A model generated the notes under the pieces. It made no database searches and had not been told where the DNA came from. It worked only from the letters and a program-made list of their open reading frames with translations. A program made the translations under genes and the position numbers. A stretch of DNA of 20,310 nucleotides from BOG-1112 sp964635325 (lineage in GTDB: Bacteria > Bdellovibrionota_B > Oligoflexia > Oligoflexales > Bog-1112). The DNA lies in NCBI GenBank assembly GCA_964635325.1, contig CAZWOL010000051.1:1-20310 (forward strand). The letters are read 5' to 3'. Below are positions 13,933 through 20,310 of the stretch, in pieces; the stretch's first letter is position 1; the number at the start of each line of letters is the position of its first letter.

Positions 13933-15330
13933 TTTATCCTTATCCAAAATTCCTTTCAATTCACTCTCGCTATAATTCAAAAACAATGTTTCGGACTGCT
14001 GAACCAACCACAGTCCAGGAGGCATCCCTTTTTTCTTGGTTATGCATCGACGTTGCGTCACATAGACTTCACCTGACAGATCTTTGCGGACGCGTGAAAA
14101 ATGAAGGGCTAGTATTGCTGCGTCTCGTTTAACTTTTGCAGTGAGGCCTTCTTTGCCGAGTTGCTGATAAGGAACAATAATATGCGAACCTCCAAGACCG
14201 ATAGCATGGAACCAATAGTCATTGGATCGAGCAGACTTTGTGAGTTCGTCATTTTCGCGAGGCCCCTTACCGACTAAGATTTCGAATTTACCGCTATAGT
14301 AAATACGATAAGGCAAAGTGGTTTTGTCATCACTAACATGCGAGGCTTCAGGTTTTTCGACCGGAAGACGGAAGCGACGCAGCACCTGCGCTATATCATC
14401 TTCACTCAATGCTATGCTTTGCAGACGTGAATTTTGCTGCTCCATAGCATCCAACTCAGTTCCGACCTTTGCAACTTGCTCGCTTAAAGTTTTGAATCCA
14501 GTCTTGAGTTTTTTTATGCGACTAAAGGCATAAGCTAAATTTTCACTCGGACTTTTGTCTGCATCTAAAACAATCGTGACACTTTCATATTCTCCAGTTT
14601 CTTCAGGACTAAGTATCAGTTCGCTCATCTGTGCGTGTACTTTATACAGATAGCTTTGTAAGAGTCTTGCTTCGCGTTCCAAGCGATCGCTATCGTGTGT
14701 TGAACTCAATTCATCCTGCAGTTTTGCAAAGGACTGGCGCACAGTCTTCAAGCGACGAGCAAGACGTCGCCGCGCCTCACGTTGGTAACGCGAGAATGTT
14801 GGACCTTCATTCTGTGCAGATTCTTTATGTACAGTTGGTTTTTGCGAAGCTTGTAAAGAAAGTGTAGAAAGAAAATCGCTCATGCGATCCTGCAGTTCAG
14901 AACGCGACGGAATAGCAATATCGCTTTTCTTTTTTGTAAAGAGTCCGCTCATACCCATACGTACCAAACTCTCTCGAGTCGGAGAAATAAGACTAATACT
15001 GACGGCACCCTCATGGTGGATGTGAATAAACCACTCCTGACCTGCAGAAAGCAGAGGAATCCATATATTGCGACGAGCTTCATCGACAAGAACCTCTTCG
15101 ATCACTGCAGATGACATATACTTGCGAACCAAAGAGGCAAAGGCCCCACTGGCTTCAAACGTCAAAGTAGGACGCTCACGTGTAAAACGCAGGTACTGAC
15201 TACCTTCTTTATGATGCGAGAGGACTAAATAAAATTTATCAGGCAAGTCTGAGGTACGGCTTAGGGGACTGACCTGCCACAAAATTGCATCTTTCTTGTA
15301 TTGTGTACACTTACTAAGACGTAATTTCAT
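13924..15330 (-). CDS. NFACT family RNA-binding protein (RqcH/FbpA-like, short form)
   Basis: Cytosolic protein of 468 residues, about 100 shorter than typical RqcH. Residues 1-135 form a reduced NFACT-N-like beta domain. Residues 180-310 are largely coiled coil, interrupted by VLDADKSPSENLAYAFSRIKK (254-274), the conserved middle segment of the family. Residues 340-455 are the NFACT-R (DUF814) RNA-binding domain: PYRIYYSGKFEILVGKGPREND, then DYWFHAIGLGGSHIIVPY and RCITKKKGMPPGL. RqcH-type proteins bind stalled 50S subunits and recruit tRNA-Ala to add alanine tails. The Asp-Arg pair needed for that in RqcH is not evident here; the aligned stretch reads VDEARRNIW. The C-terminal FAST/NFACT-C part is absent. 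It may bind ribosomes without tailing, which is inference. The ATG overlaps the nth stop as ATGA, so the two are cotranslated. Confidence 0.85.
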   Translation of the reverse strand: MKLRLSKCTQYKKDAILWQVSPLSRTSDLPDKFYLVLSHHKEGSQYLRFTRERPTLTFEASGAFASLVRKYMSSAVIEEVLVDEARRNIWIPLLSAGQEWFIHIHHEGAVSISLISPTRESLVRMGMSGLFTKKKSDIAIPSRSELQDRMSDFLSTLSLQASQKPTVHKESAQNEGPTFSRYQREARRRLARRLKTVRQSFAKLQDELSSTHDSDRLEREARLLQSYLYKVHAQMSELILSPEETGEYESVTIVLDADKSPSENLAYAFSRIKKLKTGFKTLSEQVAKVGTELDAMEQQNSRLQSIALSEDDIAQVLRRFRLPVEKPEASHVSDDKTTLPYRIYYSGKFEILVGKGPRENDELTKSARSNDYWFHAIGLGGSHIIVPYQQLGKEGLTAKVKRDAAILALHFSRVRKDLSGEVYVTQRRCITKKKGMPPGLWLVQQSETLFLNYSESELKGILDKDKPS

Positions 15331-16019
15331 TTTGAAGACTTTCTCTCTTTAGAACCAACACTCGGGCATATGTCATTCAATGGACATTCGTTACAAAGTG
15401 GCTTTTGCGCCTTGCATACATAACGCCCATGCAACACCAACCAGTGATGTGCGCGTGGTAAATAGCTTGGGGGAATGATTTGCAAGAGCACACGCTCTGC
15501 AGCGATAGGCGTTTTCTCACCCTGCCATCCAAGGCGTTTGGAGACACGAAAAACATGTGTGTCGATCGCAAGTGTTGGTTGTCTAAATAACTCTCCGAGC
15601 ACTACACTTGCCGTTTTGCGACCGACTCCGGGTAGGGCTTCGAGCTCACTGCGTGTGTTAGGCACTTGACCATCGAAACGCTCATGAAGAATACGAACCA
15701 ATTGCCCTATGTGTTTGGATTTGGTCTTCGCAAGACCTATGGATTTAACATGCGGATAAAGGCCTTCTGCACCCCATGATAGAAGTGTTGCAAGATCAAG
15801 CCCATCTTTATACAGAGGTTCCATGCAACGATTCACCATTTTGTCAGTAGTTTGGGCAGAGAGCACAACAGAGATAAGCAATTGCAGCGGTGTCTCGTAA
15901 TACAACTCACAATGCGGTGATGGATTGTATCTTTCAAAACGCACCAGCGCTTCGGCAACACTAGCGGCCCGTTCTTTCTTAGTCTGACGTCGAGGTTTGG
16001 TGAGGAGTGAGAAAACCAT
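15327..16019 (-). CDS. nth: Endonuclease III (DNA glycosylase/AP lyase)
   Basis: Base-excision repair enzyme of 230 residues that removes oxidised pyrimidines and cleaves the abasic site. The helix-hairpin-helix LPGVGRKTASVV (129-140) carries catalytic Lys135, and AIDTHVFRVSKRLGW carries catalytic Asp153. The [4Fe-4S] cluster ligands follow the exact C-x6-C-x2-C-x5-C pattern at Cys202, 209, 212 and 218. ISVVLSAQTTDK (49-60) matches the N-terminal family motif. A basic N-terminal extension of about 20 residues and a Lys/Ser tail are the only departures from the E. coli form (211 residues). It is first in a two-gene unit with the NFACT gene. A possible promoter lies at 16039-16067. The ribosome binding site is weak (AGAAAG). 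Confidence 0.96.
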   Translation of the reverse strand: MVFSLLTKPRRQTKKERAASVAEALVRFERYNPSPHCELYYETPLQLLISVVLSAQTTDKMVNRCMEPLYKDGLDLATLLSWGAEGLYPHVKSIGLAKTKSKHIGQLVRILHERFDGQVPNTRSELEALPGVGRKTASVVLGELFRQPTLAIDTHVFRVSKRLGWQGEKTPIAAERVLLQIIPPSYLPRAHHWLVLHGRYVCKAQKPLCNECPLNDICPSVGSKERKSSK

Positions 16020-16038
16020 ATGTGTAACTTTCTAGTGA

Positions 16039-16067
16039 ACTATTGATCCCTGTATCGCTAATTACAA
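16039..16067 (-). promoter_or_regulatory. Possible promoter of the nth-NFACT pair
   Basis: On the minus strand TTGTAA (16062-16067) and AATAGT (16039-16044) are 17 bp apart, each a 4/6 match. It is the best pair seen in the spacer before nth, but both boxes are weak. Confidence 0.3.
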
Positions 16068-16297
16068 GTTGGCAAAGCAGACGCCCCCTCGGCTGTCGCT
16101 CGGACTAACGAGCATGATATTCTATAGCATCGGTCAGGCAGAAGTAGAAAGGAGCGTCAAAGATTTGACACTCAAGCTTCTATCCAAGATGCGCTCCAAA
16201 TTTGCGTGATTGGATCATGAAAAGATAGGACCAGGAATAGATAAGATACGAAGCATCTTCCGAATAGAAAAGGCGATCATTCGAGAAGTCCTAAGCT

Positions 16298-16579
16298 CTA
16301 GTCAGAAACTTCGAGTGTGACATCTCCATAAACTTTGCATTGGCAGGCGAGGCGTTCGTTTTCTTCAGCGGCCATGGTTTCGAGAAAGTCACGCTCGTTG
16401 TCATCCATCTTGCTGACAAACTCCGCACCTTCTAGAATGCGCACCATGCATGCACCGCATGCACCATCTCGGCATCCGAAAAGAATAGAGGTATCATGAT
16501 CCTCACACATATCGATGAGAGGCTGTCCGGCTTCGACGTCGATGGTCTTATCATCTGTTTTTATATATACCTTTGGCAT
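16298..16579 (-). CDS. Plant-type [2Fe-2S] ferredoxin
   Basis: Small soluble electron carrier of 93 residues. The cluster ligands are Cys36, Cys41, Cys44 and Cys79, in the pattern C-x4-C-x2-C then C after 34 residues (FGCRDGACGACMVRI and ERLACQC), the signature of plant and adrenodoxin-like [2Fe-2S] ferredoxins. The N-terminus MPKVYIKTDDKTIDVEAGQPL is the usual beta-grasp start. Two further Cys (25 and 81) are not part of the standard set. The partner is not evident from the neighbours; it is transcribed alone, divergently from pepN. AAAGGA lies about 11 nt upstream, slightly far. It is not the Isc-type Fdx by context, since no isc or suf genes are seen. Confidence 0.93.
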   Translation of the reverse strand: MPKVYIKTDDKTIDVEAGQPLIDMCEDHDTSILFGCRDGACGACMVRILEGAEFVSKMDDNERDFLETMAAEENERLACQCKVYGDVTLEVSD

Positions 16580-16619
16580 AGTGCCAATTATCCTTTTGAA
16601 ATTGGTTTGTTGAGCCTAG

Positions 16620-16649
16620 GACTTAGCATTTTATCAGCCGCAGTGTCAA
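16620..16649 (-). promoter_or_regulatory. Likely promoter of the ferredoxin gene
   Basis: On the minus strand a perfect -35 TTGACA (16644-16649) is followed after 18 bp by TAAGTC (16620-16625), preceded by TGC as in an extended -10. The -10 box itself is weak. Confidence 0.4.
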
Positions 16650-16701
16650 TTCCTTAGATTGAAAAGCGCACGCTAATTTGCGTAGCATTATCTTTTTAAG
16701 A

Positions 16702-16710
16702 TGTGATAAT
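16702..16710 (+). promoter_or_regulatory. Likely extended -10 promoter of pepN
   Basis: TGTGATAAT at 16702-16710 fits TG-N-TATAAT with one mismatch. No good -35 lies 17 bp upstream. Transcription would start near 16717, leaving a 36-nt leader in which GAGC/GCTC (16737-16749) places the AAAGG ribosome binding site in a small hairpin loop. Confidence 0.4.
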
Positions 16711-16752
16711 CATAAGGGTTTACTTTCAAACCCACAGAGCAAAGGGCTCGCG

Positions 16753-19398
16753 ATGAAAGCCACGCCGCAGATGATTCACCTCAAGGATTATGCTCCCACT
16801 CCCTATAAAATCGATCACCTCGAATTGGAGTTCGATCTATTTCCAGAATACACTGATGTGATCGCTCGATCGAAGCTTTCTCTTCGTAAGGGTGCACCTA
16901 CGGGTGCCACTTTGCAATTTGATGGTCGAGACCTTGAATTGCAAAGCGTCAGCATCGATGGACGTAAGCTTAGCAACAAAGAGTACACTTCAACTCCCAA
17001 CACGCTAACGATTCCATCACTTCCCAAAGATTGCGTCTTAGAAATTCGCAATCGTATATATCCACATCTCAACAAAGCATTGGAGGGGCTCTACGTCTCT
17101 GAGGGCATGTACTGCACTCAATGCGAAGCAACTGGTTTTCGTGCTATTACATATTTCTATGACCGTCCCGATGTCATGCTTACATTCGAAGTTAAAATTA
17201 GTGCTGACAAAAAATCCTGTCCGGTACTTTTGTCCAACGGGAACTTCGTAGCGAAGGGAGATTTGCCAAACAATAGGCATTGGACTTCGTGGCAAGATCC
17301 TTTTCCAAAGCCCTGCTATTTGTTTGCTCTTGTCGCTGGCAACCTTGCAGTCCTGGAGGACCAATTCCAAACAGCTTCAGGTATCAATGTACGTCTGGGC
17401 ATCTATGCTGATGCCAAAGATATTTCCAAATGTGATTTTGCTATGAAGAGCCTCAAAGAAGCGATGACGTGGGACGAAAAAGCCTACGGTCGTGAATGCG
17501 ACTTGGATGATTACAAAATCGTTGCAGTGCGCGACTTCAACATGGGAGCGATGGAAAACAAGGGTCTAAATGTTTTCAATAGCGCTCGCGTACTTGCTTC
17601 GCAAGAGACCACCATCGACGATAACTTCCAGGATATTGCTGCGGTGATTGGTCACGAGTACTTTCACAACTGGACGGGCAATCGCATCACCTGTCGTGAT
17701 TGGTTCCAACTCTGCTTAAAAGAAGGATTGACGGTTTTTCGTGATCAGGAATTTTCGCAATCACTAAGCTCAGATGCCGTCGAGCGCATCGACCAAGTGA
17801 ATTTTCTTCGAGCTGCACAATTTCCTGAAGATGATGGCCCAACGTCACATCCTCCGCGTCCAGATCATTTTATCGAGATCAATAATTTCTATACGCTCAC
17901 CGTCTACGAAAAGGGTGCTGAGATCGTTCGCATGCTCAAGACCTTGCTTGGAGCTGACCTCTTTCGCAAGGGGATGGATCTATACTTTGAACGTCATGAT
18001 GGGCAAGCGGTTACGCAAGAAGATTTTATACAAGCCTTTTCAGATGTCTCAGGTCGCGATCTGCTTGCACAGTTTATGCTGTGGTACACCCAAGCGGGTG
18101 CTCCACGCATTCGTATGAAAGAGAGTTTTGATGCTAAGGCACAGACCTATACGCTCACACTCTCACAAAGCTTCCTTCCAAACACCAAGGGACCAGAGAA
18201 AAAACCACTACTGATCCCGGTACGCATGGGCTTGCTGGATACACATGGACAGGCTCTAGAACTCTACTTGAATGATGCAAAGAAATCCTACGGCACCGAA
18301 TGTGTGCTTGAATTCAGTCAACCTGAGCAAAGCTTCACCTTTCATAAGGTGCAACAACGACCTGTGCCTTCGCTATTCCGCATGCTATCAGCACCTATTC
18401 GTATGGAAAACGATCTACCAGATGCCGATCTCATTTTTCTGATGAAACATGATAGTGATGCTGTCAACGCCTGGGATGCTGGGCAAAAGCTCATGATTCG
18501 TGAGATTCTACGTCTCGTCGATCAGGTGCAGAAAAATCAGACTTTGCAATTGAATGCTGACTTGGTAGAGGCCTTCGGATTTGTGCTTGCCAAAAACATG
18601 AAAGACAAGGCCTTCCAATCCCGAGGTATTGCATTACCCTCATTCGAACATGTTGCACAAAAAATGGATGTCATCGATCCGGATGCTATCTCTGCAGCCC
18701 GTCTGTTTTTGCGTAAGGAGCTTGCTAAAAAGTTCCATGCTCTGTTTTCAAAACACTATAATGAAAATACTGAGAGCGGAAATTTTTCAACCGAACCCGA
18801 AGCTATAGCGCGACGCAAAATGAAGAACACGTGCCTTGGGTACTTGGCAAGTCTCGAAGAGCCAAGCACATTAGAATTGGTACTCAAGCAATACCACAAC
18901 GCAAACAACATGACAGATCGAGCCTGTGCTCTATCACTTCTTAGCAACTGGAACACTCCAGAACGCAAAAAGGTGCTTGAGCATTTTTACACGAAGTGGC
19001 AGCAGGACCCACTGGTGATCGACTCGTGGTTTAGCGTACAAGCACAGTCGCAGCTAGCATCAGCATTTGAAGATGTCCAAGCTCTCTTGCGTCATCCTGC
19101 TTTTGATGCACAAAATCCTAATCGTATGCGTTCACTTGTCGGAGTCTTTTGCAAGGCGAATGCCGCACACTTCCATCGCAAAGATGGAAGAGGCTACGAA
19201 TTTGCAGCAGACCAAGTTATAAATGCGGATCGTTACAACCGACAAATGGCAGCTGCATTGGTAAGGGTTTTCAGTCAATGGCGTCGCTACGACAGTAGTC
19301 GACAGACGCTCATGCGCACACAATTGGAACGCATTCGCAAGCAAGATGGACTTAGTTCGGATGTCTACGAGCTTGTGAGTCAAATACTACAGGACTAG
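16753..19398 (+). CDS. pepN: Aminopeptidase N, M1 zinc metallopeptidase
   Basis: Zinc exopeptidase that removes N-terminal residues from peptides in the cytosol. From the ATG at 16753 the protein has 881 residues, close to E. coli PepN (870). An in-frame TTG at 16678 is rejected because the promoter lies downstream of it and AAAGGG precedes the ATG by 6 nt. The exopeptidase motif GAMEN is at residues 265-269. The zinc site is HEYFHNWTGN with His301, His305 and Glu302, and the third ligand is Glu324 in LKEGLTVF, the exact 18-residue spacing of the family. FRDQEFSQSLSSDAVERI and the C-terminal helical repeat domain to residue 881 match PepN of the proteobacterial type. No signal peptide is present. 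The transglycosylase gene begins 4 bp after the stop. Confidence 0.96.
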   Translation: MKATPQMIHLKDYAPTPYKIDHLELEFDLFPEYTDVIARSKLSLRKGAPTGATLQFDGRDLELQSVSIDGRKLSNKEYTSTPNTLTIPSLPKDCVLEIRNRIYPHLNKALEGLYVSEGMYCTQCEATGFRAITYFYDRPDVMLTFEVKISADKKSCPVLLSNGNFVAKGDLPNNRHWTSWQDPFPKPCYLFALVAGNLAVLEDQFQTASGINVRLGIYADAKDISKCDFAMKSLKEAMTWDEKAYGRECDLDDYKIVAVRDFNMGAMENKGLNVFNSARVLASQETTIDDNFQDIAAVIGHEYFHNWTGNRITCRDWFQLCLKEGLTVFRDQEFSQSLSSDAVERIDQVNFLRAAQFPEDDGPTSHPPRPDHFIEINNFYTLTVYEKGAEIVRMLKTLLGADLFRKGMDLYFERHDGQAVTQEDFIQAFSDVSGRDLLAQFMLWYTQAGAPRIRMKESFDAKAQTYTLTLSQSFLPNTKGPEKKPLLIPVRMGLLDTHGQALELYLNDAKKSYGTECVLEFSQPEQSFTFHKVQQRPVPSLFRMLSAPIRMENDLPDADLIFLMKHDSDAVNAWDAGQKLMIREILRLVDQVQKNQTLQLNADLVEAFGFVLAKNMKDKAFQSRGIALPSFEHVAQKMDVIDPDAISAARLFLRKELAKKFHALFSKHYNENTESGNFSTEPEAIARRKMKNTCLGYLASLEEPSTLELVLKQYHNANNMTDRACALSLLSNWNTPERKKVLEHFYTKWQQDPLVIDSWFSVQAQSQLASAFEDVQALLRHPAFDAQNPNRMRSLVGVFCKANAAHFHRKDGRGYEFAADQVINADRYNRQMAAALVRVFSQWRRYDSSRQTLMRTQLERIRKQDGLSSDVYELVSQILQD

Positions 19399-19402
19399 TA
19401 CC

Positions 19403-20170
19403 GTGTCTGTGCTGTATCGTCACAAATTGCTCATAGCTTGCATACTCTTCTTGGGGTTGTGTTTTGGATTTCTCTACTCCCAAACTCCCGATGTTTCCAT
19501 TTTGCGAAGTGGGACCGTTCAAATTCTACGTGAAGATTTGAGAACGGGAGAACCCATCTCTGTAAGTGTAGGACGTGATTCTCCACAATGGACAAGCATT
19601 GCGAAGACCTCTCGCTTCTTCCTCAATGCGCTAGTTGTTGCAGAGGATTCACGTTTCTATCAGCATGGTAGTTTGGACTTTCGAGAGATCTGGAACAGTA
19701 TGGTGACCAACTGGGAGCGAGGTCGCTATGTACGCGGGGCATCGACGATCAGTCAGCAGGTTGTGCGTATGGTGTTTCTAAGTCGCGAGAAAACCATCTT
19801 GAGAAAACTTCGAGAGGCTTTGGGCGCAATCGTTTTAGAGTATGTTCTTACAAAAGATGAGATTCTAGAATGGTACATCAACCTCATCCCTTTCGGACAC
19901 TCGACCTATGGGGTACGTCAGGCCAGCGCTTATTTTTTTAGAACTGAACCAGAGCTGCTGACAATCAGTCAGAGCATACAGCTTGCGATGGTCGTCCCCG
20001 GCCCCAGCATCTGGGTGCAGGGACTTTCTCGCAAAAAGTTAAGTGAGCTGGGACTGAGAAAATTTGCAAAGATCGCAAACGCACTCTTTGAGGAAGGCTA
20101 CATTACGCAGACTCAACTTCGCAAAGCGTTGGCTTCTGGCAACTTCGGAGAACCCGTGTCTATCGAATAG
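19403..20170 (+). CDS. mtgA: Monofunctional biosynthetic peptidoglycan glycosyltransferase (GT51)
   Basis: Polymerises lipid II into glycan strands at the periplasmic face of the inner membrane. The protein has 255 residues, and residues 8-25 form a single N-terminal membrane anchor (LLIACILFLGLCFGFLYS). The GT51 domain is complete: VVAEDSRFYQHGSLDF with catalytic Glu81, RGASTISQQVVRMVFL (111-126), KLREALGAIVLEYVLTKDEILEWYIN with the second acidic residues, and FGHSTYGVRQASAYFF. No penicillin-binding transpeptidase domain follows, so it is the monofunctional type. The E of QHGSLDF and the AST in place of GST are small departures from consensus. The GTG start is supported by AGGA 8 nt upstream. 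With only 4 bp after pepN it is very likely cotranscribed with it, an uncommon pairing without an obvious functional link. Confidence 0.92.
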   Translation: MSVLYRHKLLIACILFLGLCFGFLYSQTPDVSILRSGTVQILREDLRTGEPISVSVGRDSPQWTSIAKTSRFFLNALVVAEDSRFYQHGSLDFREIWNSMVTNWERGRYVRGASTISQQVVRMVFLSREKTILRKLREALGAIVLEYVLTKDEILEWYINLIPFGHSTYGVRQASAYFFRTEPELLTISQSIQLAMVVPGPSIWVQGLSRKKLSELGLRKFAKIANALFEEGYITQTQLRKALASGNFGEPVSIE

Positions 20171-20180
20171 AATATGGATT

Positions 20181-20310
20181 CTATGAGCTTCGCTCTCTCA
20201 ATAACAAATCCAATTGCTTCACATTTTGTAAAAAGTAGTCAACAGTCCAAAACTCGATGCTTTTGACATCTCTATCGCGCAGAAGCAAGCGCACATCATT
20301 CTTTGCATTA
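20181..20310 (-). CDS. C-terminal end of an unrecognised protein (runs off the right edge)
   Basis: A frame open from the window edge to a TAG at 20181 gives 42 residues including DVRLLLRDRDVKSIEFWTVDYF and ending QLDLLLRERSS. The amphipathic, charge-balanced composition looks like real protein rather than spacer. It is convergent with the transglycosylase gene, with 10 bp between the stops and no visible terminator. Too little is present to assign a family. Confidence 0.55.
   Translation of the reverse strand, partial: NAKNDVRLLLRDRDVKSIEFWTVDYFLQNVKQLDLLLRERSS

Noticed and set aside
16146..16194. Hairpin GGAGCG...CGCTCC in the spacer before the ferredoxin gene end
   Set aside because: Only 6 bp of stem with a loop of more than 35 nt and no T-run; it does not support a terminator or an RNA gene.
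16678..16752. Longer start of pepN at a TTG
   Set aside because: The likely promoter is downstream of it, there is no ribosome binding site, and the extension does not resemble PepN N-termini.

Overview
This window appears to come from a Gram-negative bacterium. It encodes a lipoprotein with a Cys lipobox, a periplasmic monofunctional peptidoglycan glycosyltransferase, a Tat-exported enzyme, an M1 aminopeptidase of the PepN type and HtpG. Base composition is moderate, by eye somewhat below 50% GC. The short NFACT protein and the lipoprotein style would fit a Bdellovibrionota or other former-deltaproteobacterial lineage, but this is a weak inference and no rRNA is present to settle it.

Layout. 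1-1276: the start of a secreted protein built of Ala-Ala-x-x tetrads (minus strand, running off the left edge), then about 940 bp without a convincing gene. That stretch holds stacked dyads and a perfect 21-bp inverted repeat enclosing 286 bp. 1277-4350: a GT-C membrane glycosyltransferase and a lipoprotein gene, convergent with a 73-bp overlap. 4422-5844: a small ORF that looks like the broken start of an FAD/NAD-binding enzyme, then mgtE. 6015-7922: htpG with its own promoter and a strong terminator. 8166-9485: a Tat-exported, CefD-like PLP enzyme, divergent from htpG. 9609-13728: four minus-strand genes in the order His/Cys-rich secreted protein, cysteine-synthase-like PLP enzyme, MATE-like transporter and PduX-like threonine/serine kinase. 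13924-16019: nth and an NFACT-family gene, overlapping by ATGA. 16298-16579: a [2Fe-2S] ferredoxin, divergent from pepN. 16753-20170: pepN followed after 4 bp by a monofunctional transglycosylase gene. 20181-20310: the 3' end of another minus-strand gene.

Most genes are housekeeping: magnesium uptake, Hsp90, base-excision repair, ribosome quality control, peptide degradation and peptidoglycan synthesis. The part most worth attention is 9609-13728. A GHMP-type Thr/Ser kinase together with a cysteine-synthase-like PLP enzyme is the logic used to make diamino acids, either 2,3-diaminobutyrate from O-phosphothreonine or 2,3-diaminopropionate from O-phosphoserine. Here the pair is joined to a MATE-like exporter and lies downstream of a His/Cys-rich, presumably metal-binding, secreted protein. 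This suggests a small amino-acid or metallophore-like export cassette. The lyase or dehydrogenase expected to finish a diamino acid is not in the window.

The same cassette carries short GC-rich palindromic repeats, of a kind dispersed in many genomes. At least one, and perhaps two, supply the last codons of a gene.
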